Below, in pieces: positions 9,550 to 18,665 of a stretch of DNA of 64,000 nucleotides. Origin of the DNA: Arthrobacter sp. AK04 (GTDB lineage Bacteria > Actinomycetota > Actinomycetes > Actinomycetales > Micrococcaceae); assembly GCF_021129155.1 (NCBI RefSeq), contig NZ_JAJOMC010000019.1, forward strand, positions 1-64,000. Reading direction: 5' to 3'. The notes below the pieces were generated by a model. It was not told the DNA's origin and did not search any database. It was given only the letters and a program-made list of their open reading frames with translations. Made by a program: the position numbers and the translations under genes. Position 1 is the stretch's first letter. Every line of letters starts with the position of its first letter.

Positions 9550-10593
9550 ATGACCGAAACACCAGCCGCCAGGCACCATCTTGAACAGCAGGCTGGATCT
9601 CTGACCACCGGCACCCACATTGTCCTGCCCGACGGCGGGCGGACGGCGGAAGTCCATCAGGTTGAGCTTGAGCGGGACGACTTCGGAGCGCCCGCGCTGG
9701 TGCTCGCCAGCCTTACCGGCGGCGGAACCCTGCGCATCGCCGTGGGCACCACCGTGACCGTTGTGGACGGAAACCCCGACGCCGTCACCCAGCTTCCGCG
9801 GGCAGCCCGCCCTGGGCAGGAGGCTGGGCAGGACTCAGTGCAGGAGGCTGGGCAGGGCTCAGGGAAGACGCAGCCCAGGCAGCTCCGCGAAGAGCCGGCG
9901 GCCGCTGCCCCCGCTCCCGCCGTCGTCGTGCCTCCCCTCCCGCCGGTCCCGCCTGCCCTCAGCGGACCCAGCGAAGAGGACCTGGCACTGATTCCCACCC
10001 CGCAGGGAACCCCGGAATCCGTGGTGGAGGCGGCCGCGGAAGCCCACCCTGACGCGATGGGCGTCCTGCTGCTCTCCGACCGGCTGGCCAAGGGCGTCAA
10101 CTTCAAGTCCGGCAGCTGCCTGAAGGACCTGAGCGATCTCGCCCACGAACTGTTCATCACCCTCAAGGACGCCGAGGGCTCGCTGGCGGTGGCGGACCTC
10201 CTCAACGTCCTCCCCTTCGACGGGAACCCCGGCCGCTGGGCATCCGTGGAGGCATCCCTGGCGCTCTCCAGCTACATCTGCCGCCAGAACGGCCAGCCGG
10301 AGCGGGCCGAGGTGTACGAGAAGCTGATCCGGACCCCGGAAAACCAGGAAACGGACCCGTTCAAGGCCAGGATGGCTGCCAAGGTACGGCAGCGCTCGCT
10401 CAATGAGCCCAACCTGTATGACAAGGAAATCTTCCGCTCCATCGACAACTCCAACCATGACGCCGAGCGCGAATGGCGGTTGCTGCGCCTGGAATCCCTG
10501 CTGTTTTTGCGTGCCCACGGCGGCTCCGAAACCATCGGGATGGTCGAGCTGGAGCGGCGCATCAGCAACGAGCTTGAGGCCGTCCGCGCCTGA
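9550..10593 (+). CDS. Uncharacterised protein (DUF6707-like)
   Basis: 347 residues with no catalytic motif that I recognise. The N-terminal 80 residues look like a small beta domain (GTHIVLPDGGRTAEVHQVELERDDFGAPALVL). A flexible Gln/Gly/Pro/Ala linker with a duplicated octapeptide follows (about residues 88-140). The C-terminal 200 residues are helical, with a tetratricopeptide-like look (LAHELFITLKDAEGSLAVADLLNVLPF, SSYICRQNGQPERAEVYEKLI). The gene stands alone behind a TAGACT hexamer and an AAGGA ribosome site. It resembles DUF6707 proteins of Arthrobacter from memory; function unknown. Confidence 0.6.
   Translation: MTETPAARHHLEQQAGSLTTGTHIVLPDGGRTAEVHQVELERDDFGAPALVLASLTGGGTLRIAVGTTVTVVDGNPDAVTQLPRAARPGQEAGQDSVQEAGQGSGKTQPRQLREEPAAAAPAPAVVVPPLPPVPPALSGPSEEDLALIPTPQGTPESVVEAAAEAHPDAMGVLLLSDRLAKGVNFKSGSCLKDLSDLAHELFITLKDAEGSLAVADLLNVLPFDGNPGRWASVEASLALSSYICRQNGQPERAEVYEKLIRTPENQETDPFKARMAAKVRQRSLNEPNLYDKEIFRSIDNSNHDAEREWRLLRLESLLFLRAHGGSETIGMVELERRISNELEAVRA
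9816..9862 (+). repeat. Tandem 24-bp coding duplication
   Basis: GCAGGAGGCTGGGCAGG occurs at 9816 and 9840 and encodes a repeated QEAGQ-type octapeptide in the linker of the surrounding gene. The in-frame period suggests slippage in a disordered linker. Confidence 0.6.
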
Positions 10594-10664
10594 CTCCGGG
10601 CCTCCCCGGGGGCCTGGTGCCGGGTCAGGTAATTTGGCCCCTACCCGGCGCCGGGCCGGAGTTG

Positions 10665-10670
10665 TACATT
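10665..10670 (+). promoter_or_regulatory. -10 hexamer for leaderless start at 10678
   Basis: TACATT is followed by seven bases and then ATG. It matches TANNNT, and there is no ribosome-binding site in the gap. Confidence 0.55.
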
Positions 10671-10677
10671 CGGGGCT

Positions 10678-11406
10678 ATGACGAACAATCTCAGCGTAGT
10701 GATCAACGCCGACGCGCCGCAGGTCTGGACCATGCTGCGTGAACCGTCCAAGGTAGCCCAGTGGCATGGCTGGCAGGCAGAGGACCTCGACTCCGAGATC
10801 AAGGAGATCTACTTCTCCGGCGATGTCCAGGAGTCGCCTGACCACACCAGCCTTACTGTCCATGGCGGCGACGTCTTTGAGTTGAAACCCGTGCCCAACG
10901 GAACGCAGGTCAGCGTGACCCGGGGGGCGCTGGACCACGATTCCGAGTGGGCTGCCTGGGACGAGGACATCACCCAGGGATGGCTCACGTTCCTCCAGCA
11001 GCTCCGCTTTGCCCTGGAACGCCATCCGCACGGCAAACGCCACACCCTGTTCCTGCACCTCACGGAGGGGCAGGGCTCCGCGATCGAAAAGCTTGGACTT
11101 TCGGATCTCCCGGCGCCAGGCGAAAACTACCAGGTGAAGCTGGGGACCGGCGAGGAGATCAGCGGCAAGGTCTGGTACCGGACCAGCCACCAGGTGGGGC
11201 TCACTGTCCACAACTATGCCGAGCATGGGGAGGGACTCCTGGTGGTGGCCGACCATCCGGCGATCAAGGACGTGCGCGAGGAAGGTGAAGGCTCCCTGGT
11301 CATCGTTTCCACCTACGACCTGGGCGCCGCAAGGCTCGATTCTGTGCGCTCCTCCTGGGATGCCTGGCGGGCTGAGAACTACCCTGCGTCCGAACCGGTC
11401 AGCTGA
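10678..11406 (+). CDS. SRPBCC (START-like) domain protein
   Basis: 242 residues. The N-terminal 130 residues match the SRPBCC/AHSA1 hydrophobic-pocket fold: NNLSVVINADAPQVWTMLREPSKVAQWHGW, then ending in WLTFLQQLRFALERHPHGKRHTLF. The C-terminal 100 residues form a second, less clear domain (YQVKLGTGEEISGKVWYRTSHQVGLTVHNYAEHGEGLLVV). Such proteins bind lipophilic ligands or act as chaperone-like activators. No partner gene is adjacent. Confidence 0.7.
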   Translation: MTNNLSVVINADAPQVWTMLREPSKVAQWHGWQAEDLDSEIKEIYFSGDVQESPDHTSLTVHGGDVFELKPVPNGTQVSVTRGALDHDSEWAAWDEDITQGWLTFLQQLRFALERHPHGKRHTLFLHLTEGQGSAIEKLGLSDLPAPGENYQVKLGTGEEISGKVWYRTSHQVGLTVHNYAEHGEGLLVVADHPAIKDVREEGEGSLVIVSTYDLGAARLDSVRSSWDAWRAENYPASEPVS

Positions 11407-11414
11407 CCGGGTGA

Positions 11415-12863
<1,449 letters not shown>

Positions 12864-12945
12864 CCTGCCGGGCGCACGCAAGCGGCCGCACGGGCAGGCA
12901 GGCGTCGGCACACCGCCGAGGGACCGCCGTCGTCAGCTGTTCCGG

Positions 12946-12951
12946 TATCCT
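12946..12951 (+). promoter_or_regulatory. -10 hexamer for leaderless start at 12958
   Basis: TATCCT, six bases, then ATG of the dienelactone hydrolase gene, with no ribosome-binding site. Confidence 0.55.
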
Positions 12952-12957
12952 GACCCG

Positions 12958-13713
12958 ATGCTGATCGAGATCCCTGCCGCTGAAGGCACCGCCGAGGCCC
13001 TGGTGGCGCGCCCGCCCACGGGCACCGGCCCGTTCCCCGGCGTCATCCTGTACATGGACGCCTTTGGCCTGCGGCCGCGCATCGGGGACATGGCCCAGCG
13101 CGTTGCCGCCTGGGGCTATGTGGTCCTGGCACCCAACGTCTTCTACCGCGAAGGGACAGCGGCGGAGCTGGCGCCGCGCGGGGACATGACCACGCCGGAG
13201 GGCAGGCAGGCGGCCGGCAAGGCGGCCTTTCCCCGGGTGGAGCGCCTCACCACGGACAAGGCGCTGCCGGACATCGATGCCTGGGTAGCGGCCTTCGAAA
13301 CGCTCGACGGCGTTGCGCCGGGTCCCATCGGCGCCTTTGGCTATTGCATGGGCGCCAGGCTCGCGGTGCGCACCGCCGCGGCACACCCGGAAGTGGTGGC
13401 AGCCTGTGGCGGATTCCACGGCGGAGGGCTGGCAACAGACGAGCCGGACAGCCCGCACCTGGGGCTGGGCAGGGCGAAGGCGCGGTTCGTGTTCGGGCAC
13501 GCCGACCATGACCACAGCATGGGCCCCGACGCCGTCGCCCGGCTGGGTAAAGCCCTCGATGCGGCGGGCCTTGCGCATAGCAACGAGGTCTACAGCGGCG
13601 CATCCCATGGCTACTCCATGGCTGACACGTCAGCCTTCCACGAGGAGGCGACGGAACGGCACTTCCAGGAACTGCGGGCCCTGCTCGACGGGACGCTCAA
13701 GGGCGGCGGTTAG
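12958..13713 (+). CDS. Dienelactone hydrolase family protein
   Basis: 251-residue alpha/beta hydrolase. The nucleophile elbow is GYCMGA with Cys in place of Ser, as in dienelactone hydrolases; the acid is likely Asp in FGHADHDHSM and the His is in ASHGYSM. The oxyanion region is GVILYMDAFGLRPRIGDMA. The start at 12958 fits the family and a leaderless promoter; the in-frame sequence upstream overlaps tgt and is not family-like. It could act on carboxymethylenebutenolide or other small esters. No aromatic degradation genes are nearby. Confidence 0.82.
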   Translation: MLIEIPAAEGTAEALVARPPTGTGPFPGVILYMDAFGLRPRIGDMAQRVAAWGYVVLAPNVFYREGTAAELAPRGDMTTPEGRQAAGKAAFPRVERLTTDKALPDIDAWVAAFETLDGVAPGPIGAFGYCMGARLAVRTAAAHPEVVAACGGFHGGGLATDEPDSPHLGLGRAKARFVFGHADHDHSMGPDAVARLGKALDAAGLAHSNEVYSGASHGYSMADTSAFHEEATERHFQELRALLDGTLKGGG

Positions 13714-14453
13714 GCGGCGTTCGTCACCGCTGCCACCGGGCCCCCGTAGCTGGGTTCCCGCTTCTTCACCCACCGGATCACCAGCGACGTCACCGGGACC
13801 AGGATGAACTCCACCAGGGTCTTGTATACGAAGCCCACCACCACGTAGTTCACAAAGGTCGCGGCATCCGTTATTCCGATCACCGAGGCGGCGATGCTGC
13901 AGAAGATCAGCGTGTCCACGAACTCGCCGGCCACCGAAGAACCCATGATGCGGGCCCACAGGGACTTCTCGCCGGAGCGCGCCTTCATCCGCACCATGAT
14001 CCAGGAGTTGATGGTCTGCCCGGCCAGGAAGGCCAGCAGCGATGCCAGCACAATCTGCGGAACCGGGCCGAGCGCGCCCTCCAGGGCGGCCTGCTTGGAC
14101 GTTCCGAACTCGTCATCGAAGCCGGGAAGGGCAATGATCGCCCAGTAGCAAAGCGATGCGAAGACGGACAGCGCAAAGGTGGTAAGGATGGCTTTGCGTG
14201 CCACCTTGAAGCCGTAGACCTCGCTGATGACGTCCCCCAGGATGTACGCCAGCGGGAAGAGGAAGAAGCCGCCGTCCGTGATGATCGGCCCGATAGCCAC
14301 CCCCTTGGACGCCCCAATGTTGGACAGGATCAGCACAACGGCCATGACCGCCAGCATGATGCCGAAGTACGGGGAGCCAATCGAAGCGAACCGTGCGCGG
14401 TCCGGAACTGGAGGGGTCTGGGGCAGGGCGTGGTGGCCTGAAGCTGAGGTCAT
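13710..14453 (-). CDS. Queuosine precursor transporter (YhhQ/DUF165, VUT family)
   Basis: About 247 residues with six or seven membrane segments. Family marks are FGIMLAVMAVVLILSNIGA, DGGFFLFPLAYILGDVISEVYG (the conserved acidic membrane stretch), AGQTINSWIMVRMK and SSVAGEFVDTLIF. YhhQ homologues import preQ0/preQ1 for queuosine synthesis. Close to tgt on the other strand, with one gene between. A GTG at 14519 would extend the N-terminus by 22 residues; the ATG at 14453 better fits the family. The stop overlaps the convergent hydrolase gene by four bases. Confidence 0.87.
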   Translation of the reverse strand: MTSASGHHALPQTPPVPDRARFASIGSPYFGIMLAVMAVVLILSNIGASKGVAIGPIITDGGFFLFPLAYILGDVISEVYGFKVARKAILTTFALSVFASLCYWAIIALPGFDDEFGTSKQAALEGALGPVPQIVLASLLAFLAGQTINSWIMVRMKARSGEKSLWARIMGSSVAGEFVDTLIFCSIAASVIGITDAATFVNYVVVGFVYKTLVEFILVPVTSLVIRWVKKREPSYGGPVAAVTNAA

Positions 14454-14579
14454 TGCGGAGGTCCGTTCGTAGTGGTTCGCTCGGTACCCGAAGGGCGGGA
14501 ACACCGGCTGTATTAGCACTGTCCCCCAATTCTCCCACTGCGGGAGCGGCAGCTGTACGACAGTTCGATAGGCCTGATC

Positions 14580-14591
14580 TGAACGTGTTCA
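14580..14591. promoter_or_regulatory. Palindromic TetR operator, distal copy
   Basis: TGAACGTGTTCA, a palindrome with outer arms TGAAC/GTTCA, 29 bases centre to centre from a second copy in opposite orientation. Both lie just before the TetR gene. Confidence 0.7.
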
Positions 14592-14608
14592 AATCGTGGT
14601 ATTTTTCT

Positions 14609-14620
14609 TGAACACGTTCA
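14609..14620. promoter_or_regulatory. Palindromic TetR operator, proximal copy
   Basis: TGAACACGTTCA, the reverse complement of the distal copy, ending 15 bases before the TetR start. Binding there would block transcription of the regulator and the genes after it, and could also affect the divergent transporter gene. Confidence 0.7.
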
Positions 14621-14635
14621 AATTTAGGGAAGCCC

Positions 14636-15292
14636 ATGACCGTAAAGAGCGAGCAGACGCGCCAGCTGGTGGCCGACGTCGCCCTGCGGATGTTCCGGGA
14701 GATCGGCTTCGCCAAGACCACCATGCGGGCCATCGCAGCAGAGGCCGGCATCTCGGTGGGCAATGCCTATTACTACTTCGCATCAAAGGATGACCTGGTC
14801 CAGGAGCTGTATCTGCAGGTACAGGCGGAGCATGCGGCCAGGGCTGCCGAAGCGCTCAAGGATGCTGCCGACCTCACCGGCCGGCTCAAGGCCACCCTCC
14901 ATACGGGCCTGGACGCCATGGCCCCCTACCACCGGTTTGGCGGCGACTTCATAGCTACGGCCATCCGCCCGACGTCCCCGGTAAATCCGTTCGCGGCCGG
15001 TTCAACGGCGGCCCGCGAGGCGTCGCTGGCCATCTTCCGCACGGCAGTTGAGGCAGCGAAGCCTCCGGCACCTAAAAAGCTCAGGTCCGATCTTCCGGAG
15101 CTGCTGTGGCTTTGCTATATGGCCGTCACCCTCTTCTGGGTCTACGACACCTCCGAGGGGCAGCAGCGGACCAGGCGGCTGGTGGACGGCGCCGTCCCGC
15201 TGATCACTCGGGGACTCTCACTGGCACGGGTTCCCGGCGTGGGCAGGATCCTGGACGACTTCCTGAGCCTGAGCCGCAGCATCCGCAGCTAA
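14636..15292 (+). CDS. TetR family transcriptional regulator
   Basis: 218 residues. The N-terminal helix-turn-helix is clear (LRMFREIGFAKTTMRAIAAEAGISVGNAYYYFASKDDLVQELY, about residues 17-60). The C-terminal ligand domain belongs to the group whose members usually control lipid or membrane-stress genes, but the effector is not predictable. Two inverted palindromes directly upstream are probable autoregulatory operators. An NAD-dependent epimerase gene follows 27 bases downstream and may be co-transcribed. Confidence 0.88.
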   Translation: MTVKSEQTRQLVADVALRMFREIGFAKTTMRAIAAEAGISVGNAYYYFASKDDLVQELYLQVQAEHAARAAEALKDAADLTGRLKATLHTGLDAMAPYHRFGGDFIATAIRPTSPVNPFAAGSTAAREASLAIFRTAVEAAKPPAPKKLRSDLPELLWLCYMAVTLFWVYDTSEGQQRTRRLVDGAVPLITRGLSLARVPGVGRILDDFLSLSRSIRS

Positions 15293-15319
15293 ACCGGAAC
15301 AAAACACATTGGGGGAAAA

Positions 15320-16234
15320 ATGAGCGGCACCAGAACGGTGGTACTGGCGGGAGCCTCAGGTTTCATCGGCAGGTATTTTCGGGCGCGGTTCGAGAAGGAC
15401 GGCTGGACCGTGCGCACTATTGGCCGCAGAGGTTCCAAGGGCGCACCGTCGGCCGCGTGGGGTGACGACGACGTCCGCCTTGCCCGCGTGCTGGACGGCG
15501 CGGAACTTCTCGTCAACCTCGCCGGACGCTCAGTCTCCTGCCGCTACAACGACCGGAACAAGGCCGCCATACTGGAGTCCCGCGTTTCCACCACGGCGGC
15601 ACTTGGCCGTGCCATCGCACTCTGCCGGCAGCCGCCGTCCACCTGGCTCAACGCGAGCACCGGCACCATCTACCGCAACGCCGTCGACCGCCCGCAGTCG
15701 GAACGTGACGGCGAACCCGGAACGGGATTCTCCGTGGACGTTGCCCGCGCCTGGGAAGCGGAACTCGACGCCGCCGTGACGCCGGGGACACGCAAGATTC
15801 CGCTGCGGATCGCCATCGTCCTGGGTCGCGGAGGCGGTGCGCTGCGGCCGTTCGCCAACCTGGCCCGGCTGGGCTTGGGCGGCCGGATGGGGCCAGGCAC
15901 GCAGAAATTCAGCTGGATCCATGTGGAGGATCTGTACCGGTGCGTCCGTTTCCTGCATGCGCGGAAGGACATCACCGGGCCGGTGAACGTGGCTTCGCCG
16001 GATGTGGTGACAAACCGCGAACTGATGCGCATGGTCCGTCGGGCCTACGGGGCCCGGTTCGGCATCCCCACTCCTGCCTGGCTGCTGCGGCTCGGTTCCG
16101 TACTGATCCGGACAGAGACGGAACTGGTCCTGAAGAGCCGCTGGGTCCAGCCGGAGAAGCTGCTGGACGCGGGCTTCGTCTACAGCCAGCCAGAACTGGG
16201 CCGCGCGCTCCAGCAGATCGCCAAAGCCAGGTGA
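15320..16234 (+). CDS. TIGR01777-type NAD(P)-dependent epimerase (SDR)
   Basis: 304 residues. Rossmann motif VLAGASGFIGRYF at the N-terminus, NLAGRSVSCRYNDRNKAAI characteristic of the TIGR01777/YfcH group, INASTGTIYRN-type active-site region (here LNASTGTIYRNAV), and a C-terminal DUF1731-like end. The nucleotide preference and sugar substrate are unknown for this family. It follows the TetR gene closely and overlaps the next small membrane gene by four bases, so the three probably form one transcript. Confidence 0.85.
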   Translation: MSGTRTVVLAGASGFIGRYFRARFEKDGWTVRTIGRRGSKGAPSAAWGDDDVRLARVLDGAELLVNLAGRSVSCRYNDRNKAAILESRVSTTAALGRAIALCRQPPSTWLNASTGTIYRNAVDRPQSERDGEPGTGFSVDVARAWEAELDAAVTPGTRKIPLRIAIVLGRGGGALRPFANLARLGLGGRMGPGTQKFSWIHVEDLYRCVRFLHARKDITGPVNVASPDVVTNRELMRMVRRAYGARFGIPTPAWLLRLGSVLIRTETELVLKSRWVQPEKLLDAGFVYSQPELGRALQQIAKAR

Positions 16235-16644
16235 GCCGGCCGCGCAGGGTGACTTTCGGCCCCGCCGCCTTCCTCCTCGGCGCCGCCATTACTGTCTTTG
16301 TCTTTGGCCTGCCATTCGGTCCCCCGGGGTACGTATTCTCAATTGGAGCGGCCCTGCTACTCGGCATGCCGCTGGCCCTTTTGGTGGGGATGCTTCTGCG
16401 GCCTGTCCGCAACCAATGGATTCACATCCTCGCTATAGGTGGGGCCGGCATCGTCACCGGCATGGTGACACTTCTCTTCCTCGTTGGCACCCGGTGGTAT
16501 TCGATGTGGGGCCTAGCGCTGTGGGCCGGATTTTGCGCGGCGCTGGGCCGCTCGGCCGTGGTCCAAATGGTCAAGGTGCACGATGAAGCGGACCATGGCC
16601 ACGGCGCTGGGCCGTCGCCAGCTGCGGCGGTCTTGGAACCCTGA
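16231..16644 (+). CDS. Small membrane protein, four predicted helices
   Basis: 137 residues from GTG 16231, which overlaps the epimerase stop (GTGA). Four hydrophobic segments: AFLLGAAITVFVFGLPFG, YVFSIGAALLLGMPLALLVG, ILAIGGAGIVTGMVTLLFLV and MWGLALWAGFCAALG, then a short His/Asp/Glu-rich tail. I recognise no family. The overlap suggests coupled translation with the epimerase. Confidence 0.65.
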   Translation: MSRPRRVTFGPAAFLLGAAITVFVFGLPFGPPGYVFSIGAALLLGMPLALLVGMLLRPVRNQWIHILAIGGAGIVTGMVTLLFLVGTRWYSMWGLALWAGFCAALGRSAVVQMVKVHDEADHGHGAGPSPAAAVLEP

Positions 16645-16702
16645 CCAGCAGGACGTCCTGACGCTGTACAGCCCCACAAAGCGGGCGTTCGACGGCGGAT
16701 GG

Positions 16703-16708
16703 CAGGAT
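16703..16708 (+). promoter_or_regulatory. -10-like hexamer for leaderless start at 16715
   Basis: CAGGAT, six bases, ATG. It supports the start at 16715 over an in-frame ATG at 16583 lying inside the preceding gene. Confidence 0.45.
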
Positions 16709-16714
16709 GGTGCC

Positions 16715-17587
16715 ATGACTTCCGTTTCCGTTGACGCACCACAGTCCGCTGCTGCTCCGGCAGTTGTCCTGACCATTGCAGGGTCCGAAGCCACCGGCGG
16801 CGCCGGCGCCCAGGCAGACCTGAAGACGTTCCAGGAGCTGGGCGTCTTTGGCATCGCCAACCTGACCTGCATCGTCTCGTTCGACCCGAACGACAACTGG
16901 AACCACCGGTTTGTCCCCGTGGACCAGCAGGTCATCGCGGACCAGCTGGAAGCCACCACGGCCGCTTACGGGCCGGCCCTAGACGGGAAGTCCGTGCCCG
17001 GCCGGCCGGTGCTGGACACCGTCAAGATCGGGATGCTGGGCAGCCCCGCCACGATCGCCACCGTGGCTGGTGCGCTGGAAGCCAACAGTTTTGGCAACGT
17101 GGTCCTGGATCCGGTCCTGATCTGCAAGGGCCAGGAGCCCGGGCATGCGCTGGATACAGACCAGGCCCTTAAGGCGCAGATTCTTCCGCTGGCCACGTTT
17201 GTCACACCCAACCATTTTGAGGCCGAATCGCTGTCGGGCCTGGAAATCACCGATGTCGAGTCCCTCAAGGCCGCCGCCATCCGCATCCGCGAGATCAGTG
17301 GGGCAGCCGTACTCGCCAAGGGCGGGGTGCGGCTGGAAGGCCCGGACGCCGTCGACGTGTTCTACGACGGCGAAACCCTGGAAGTCCTGAGCGCGCCCAA
17401 GGTGGGCGAGGTGGCTGTCTCCGGCGCCGGCTGCTCGCTGGCTGCCGCAGTGACAGCGGAACTCGCCAAGGGGGCATCGCCGCTCGACGCAGCCCGCACA
17501 GCCAAGGACTTTGTCACCGCGGGGATCCGAAATCGCGTCGCGTCCGGTGCTCCCTTTGATGCGCTATGGCAGGGCGGCGCCCGCTAG
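16715..17587 (+). CDS. ThiD/PdxK-type hydroxymethylpyrimidine or pyridoxine kinase
   Basis: 290 residues of the ribokinase-like fold: AVVLTIAGSEATGGAGAQADLKTFQELGVFG at the N-terminus, VVLDPVLICKGQE, FVTPNHFEAESLSG, AVLAKGG and the anion-hole stretch VSGAGCSLAAAVTAELAKG near the C-terminus, where a Cys occupies the position usually held by the catalytic Asp/Cys. ThiD phosphorylates HMP in thiamine synthesis, and the closely related PdxK group phosphorylates pyridoxal-type vitamers; sequence alone does not settle which. No other thi gene is near. Confidence 0.8.
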   Translation: MTSVSVDAPQSAAAPAVVLTIAGSEATGGAGAQADLKTFQELGVFGIANLTCIVSFDPNDNWNHRFVPVDQQVIADQLEATTAAYGPALDGKSVPGRPVLDTVKIGMLGSPATIATVAGALEANSFGNVVLDPVLICKGQEPGHALDTDQALKAQILPLATFVTPNHFEAESLSGLEITDVESLKAAAIRIREISGAAVLAKGGVRLEGPDAVDVFYDGETLEVLSAPKVGEVAVSGAGCSLAAAVTAELAKGASPLDAARTAKDFVTAGIRNRVASGAPFDALWQGGAR

Positions 17588-17633
17588 CGTCGGATGTCGC
17601 GCTAAGACGCTGCCTCGCACTTGTATCGGCTGG

Positions 17634-17984
17634 TCAGGAGCCGGCCGGCCCCAGCGGCTGCACCGGTGCGTCCGCTGGCATCCCCGCTGGCTCCTTGAGC
17701 TCGATGAAGAACGTGTGGGTTTCCGAGTCACCGGTATTTTCGCCCGAGTGGTGCTGCGCGGGCAGCCACCGGGCCACTCCGGCCGGAAGTTCCACGTCAA
17801 CGAATTTTCCATGGGACGAGATACGGCGGCGGAACGAGCTCAACGTGATCATCACACTGTCAGGGTGGCTGTGCTCGGAGGTCGCATGCCCTGGTTCGTC
17901 CGTGTACTCCAGCACGCGGACGCGCTCGTTTTCGAAAGCAACCCGGTAATTTCCGGGGTTTGTTTCAACAGGATCCAATGCCAT
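17634..17984 (-). CDS. Cupin domain protein
   Basis: 116 residues forming a single small beta-barrel. Cupin motif-like sequence GHATSEHSHPDSVMITLSSF provides two His and a following His/Glu set, and a second motif lies at WLPAQHHSGENTGDSETHTFFIELK. These resemble small single-domain cupins in which metal is bound by His. Ligand unknown. Preceded by a TAGAGT-N6-ATG leaderless start. Confidence 0.75.
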   Translation of the reverse strand: MALDPVETNPGNYRVAFENERVRVLEYTDEPGHATSEHSHPDSVMITLSSFRRRISSHGKFVDVELPAGVARWLPAQHHSGENTGDSETHTFFIELKEPAGMPADAPVQPLGPAGS

Positions 17985-17990
17985 GGAGGG

Positions 17991-17996
17991 ACTCTA
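17991..17996 (-). promoter_or_regulatory. -10 hexamer for leaderless start of the cupin gene
   Basis: TAGAGT on the minus strand, six bases, then ATG at 17984. Confidence 0.5.
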
Positions 17997-18166
17997 CGCC
18001 TGGCTGGCAGTTGGGACCATAGGAAAAATATCCAGGACCGCGGCGGCGGGCGGCAGGCGGATTCCGGCGGTTTTCCACATAAGCTTCTCTGTCGTAGCGG
18101 CCATCATGACCACGTCCGTACCGTCCTGTGTAGACGGATAGCACGCGAAGCAAAGCGAGGACAAAT

Positions 18167-18637
18167 GTGGGCAGAAAGAAGCGCCGGACTCCGGGCACTA
18201 CAAACAAAGGAAGGAAGCGCTCCGGTAATCCGGCCAGGAACGCCAGCAAGAAGACACTTGCCCCAGGAAGCACCACGCAGGAGCTGGACAGGCTCTTGCC
18301 AGATTTTGTCCGATGGCATGACGTGCACGGTGGAGGCACAGACACCAGACTCGCACTGGCACGCCTAACCGCTTTTTACTTCCTGTATACGAAAACGAGC
18401 AGCATAAAGAGCGTCACCGCCATCGACCCTCAACTGATGATCCAGTTGCTTGCAATGCTGCTCTCACTCAACCAGGATCAGGCCGTAAAGATTGCCAGGA
18501 CCCTTCATGTGTTCCTGCACTTCCTCAGACAATCCGGCCGTTGGTCAGGCACATACTCGTCCTACCTTGAAACCCACGCCATCCTGCAGGCCGTGGGTTC
18601 AGACGACCCACAGCTCGTCCCCGACCCCACAACGTAA
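18167..18637 (+). CDS. Hypothetical protein, basic N-terminus, lower GC
   Basis: 156 residues from GTG 18167, with a GAGGA ribosome site in front. The first 30 residues are extremely basic (GRKKRRTPGTTNKGRKRSGN) with no membrane segment, then a helical domain (LARLTAFYFLYTKTSSIKSV, LLAMLLSLNQDQAVKIARTL). Base composition is visibly less GC-rich than in neighbouring genes, which hints at acquisition or relaxed selection. I do not recognise a family. It lies between the cupin and ramB and has no obvious partner. Confidence 0.6.
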   Translation: MGRKKRRTPGTTNKGRKRSGNPARNASKKTLAPGSTTQELDRLLPDFVRWHDVHGGGTDTRLALARLTAFYFLYTKTSSIKSVTAIDPQLMIQLLAMLLSLNQDQAVKIARTLHVFLHFLRQSGRWSGTYSSYLETHAILQAVGSDDPQLVPDPTT

Positions 18638-18665
18638 AGAGGGGAGGGCGGAACCGCTGAGTAGC

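Noticed and set aside
14454..14635. preQ1 riboswitch upstream of the queuosine-precursor transporter
   Set aside because: The region does not show the preQ1-I, II or III consensus pieces; only TetR-type palindromes and a GTG alternative start are visible.
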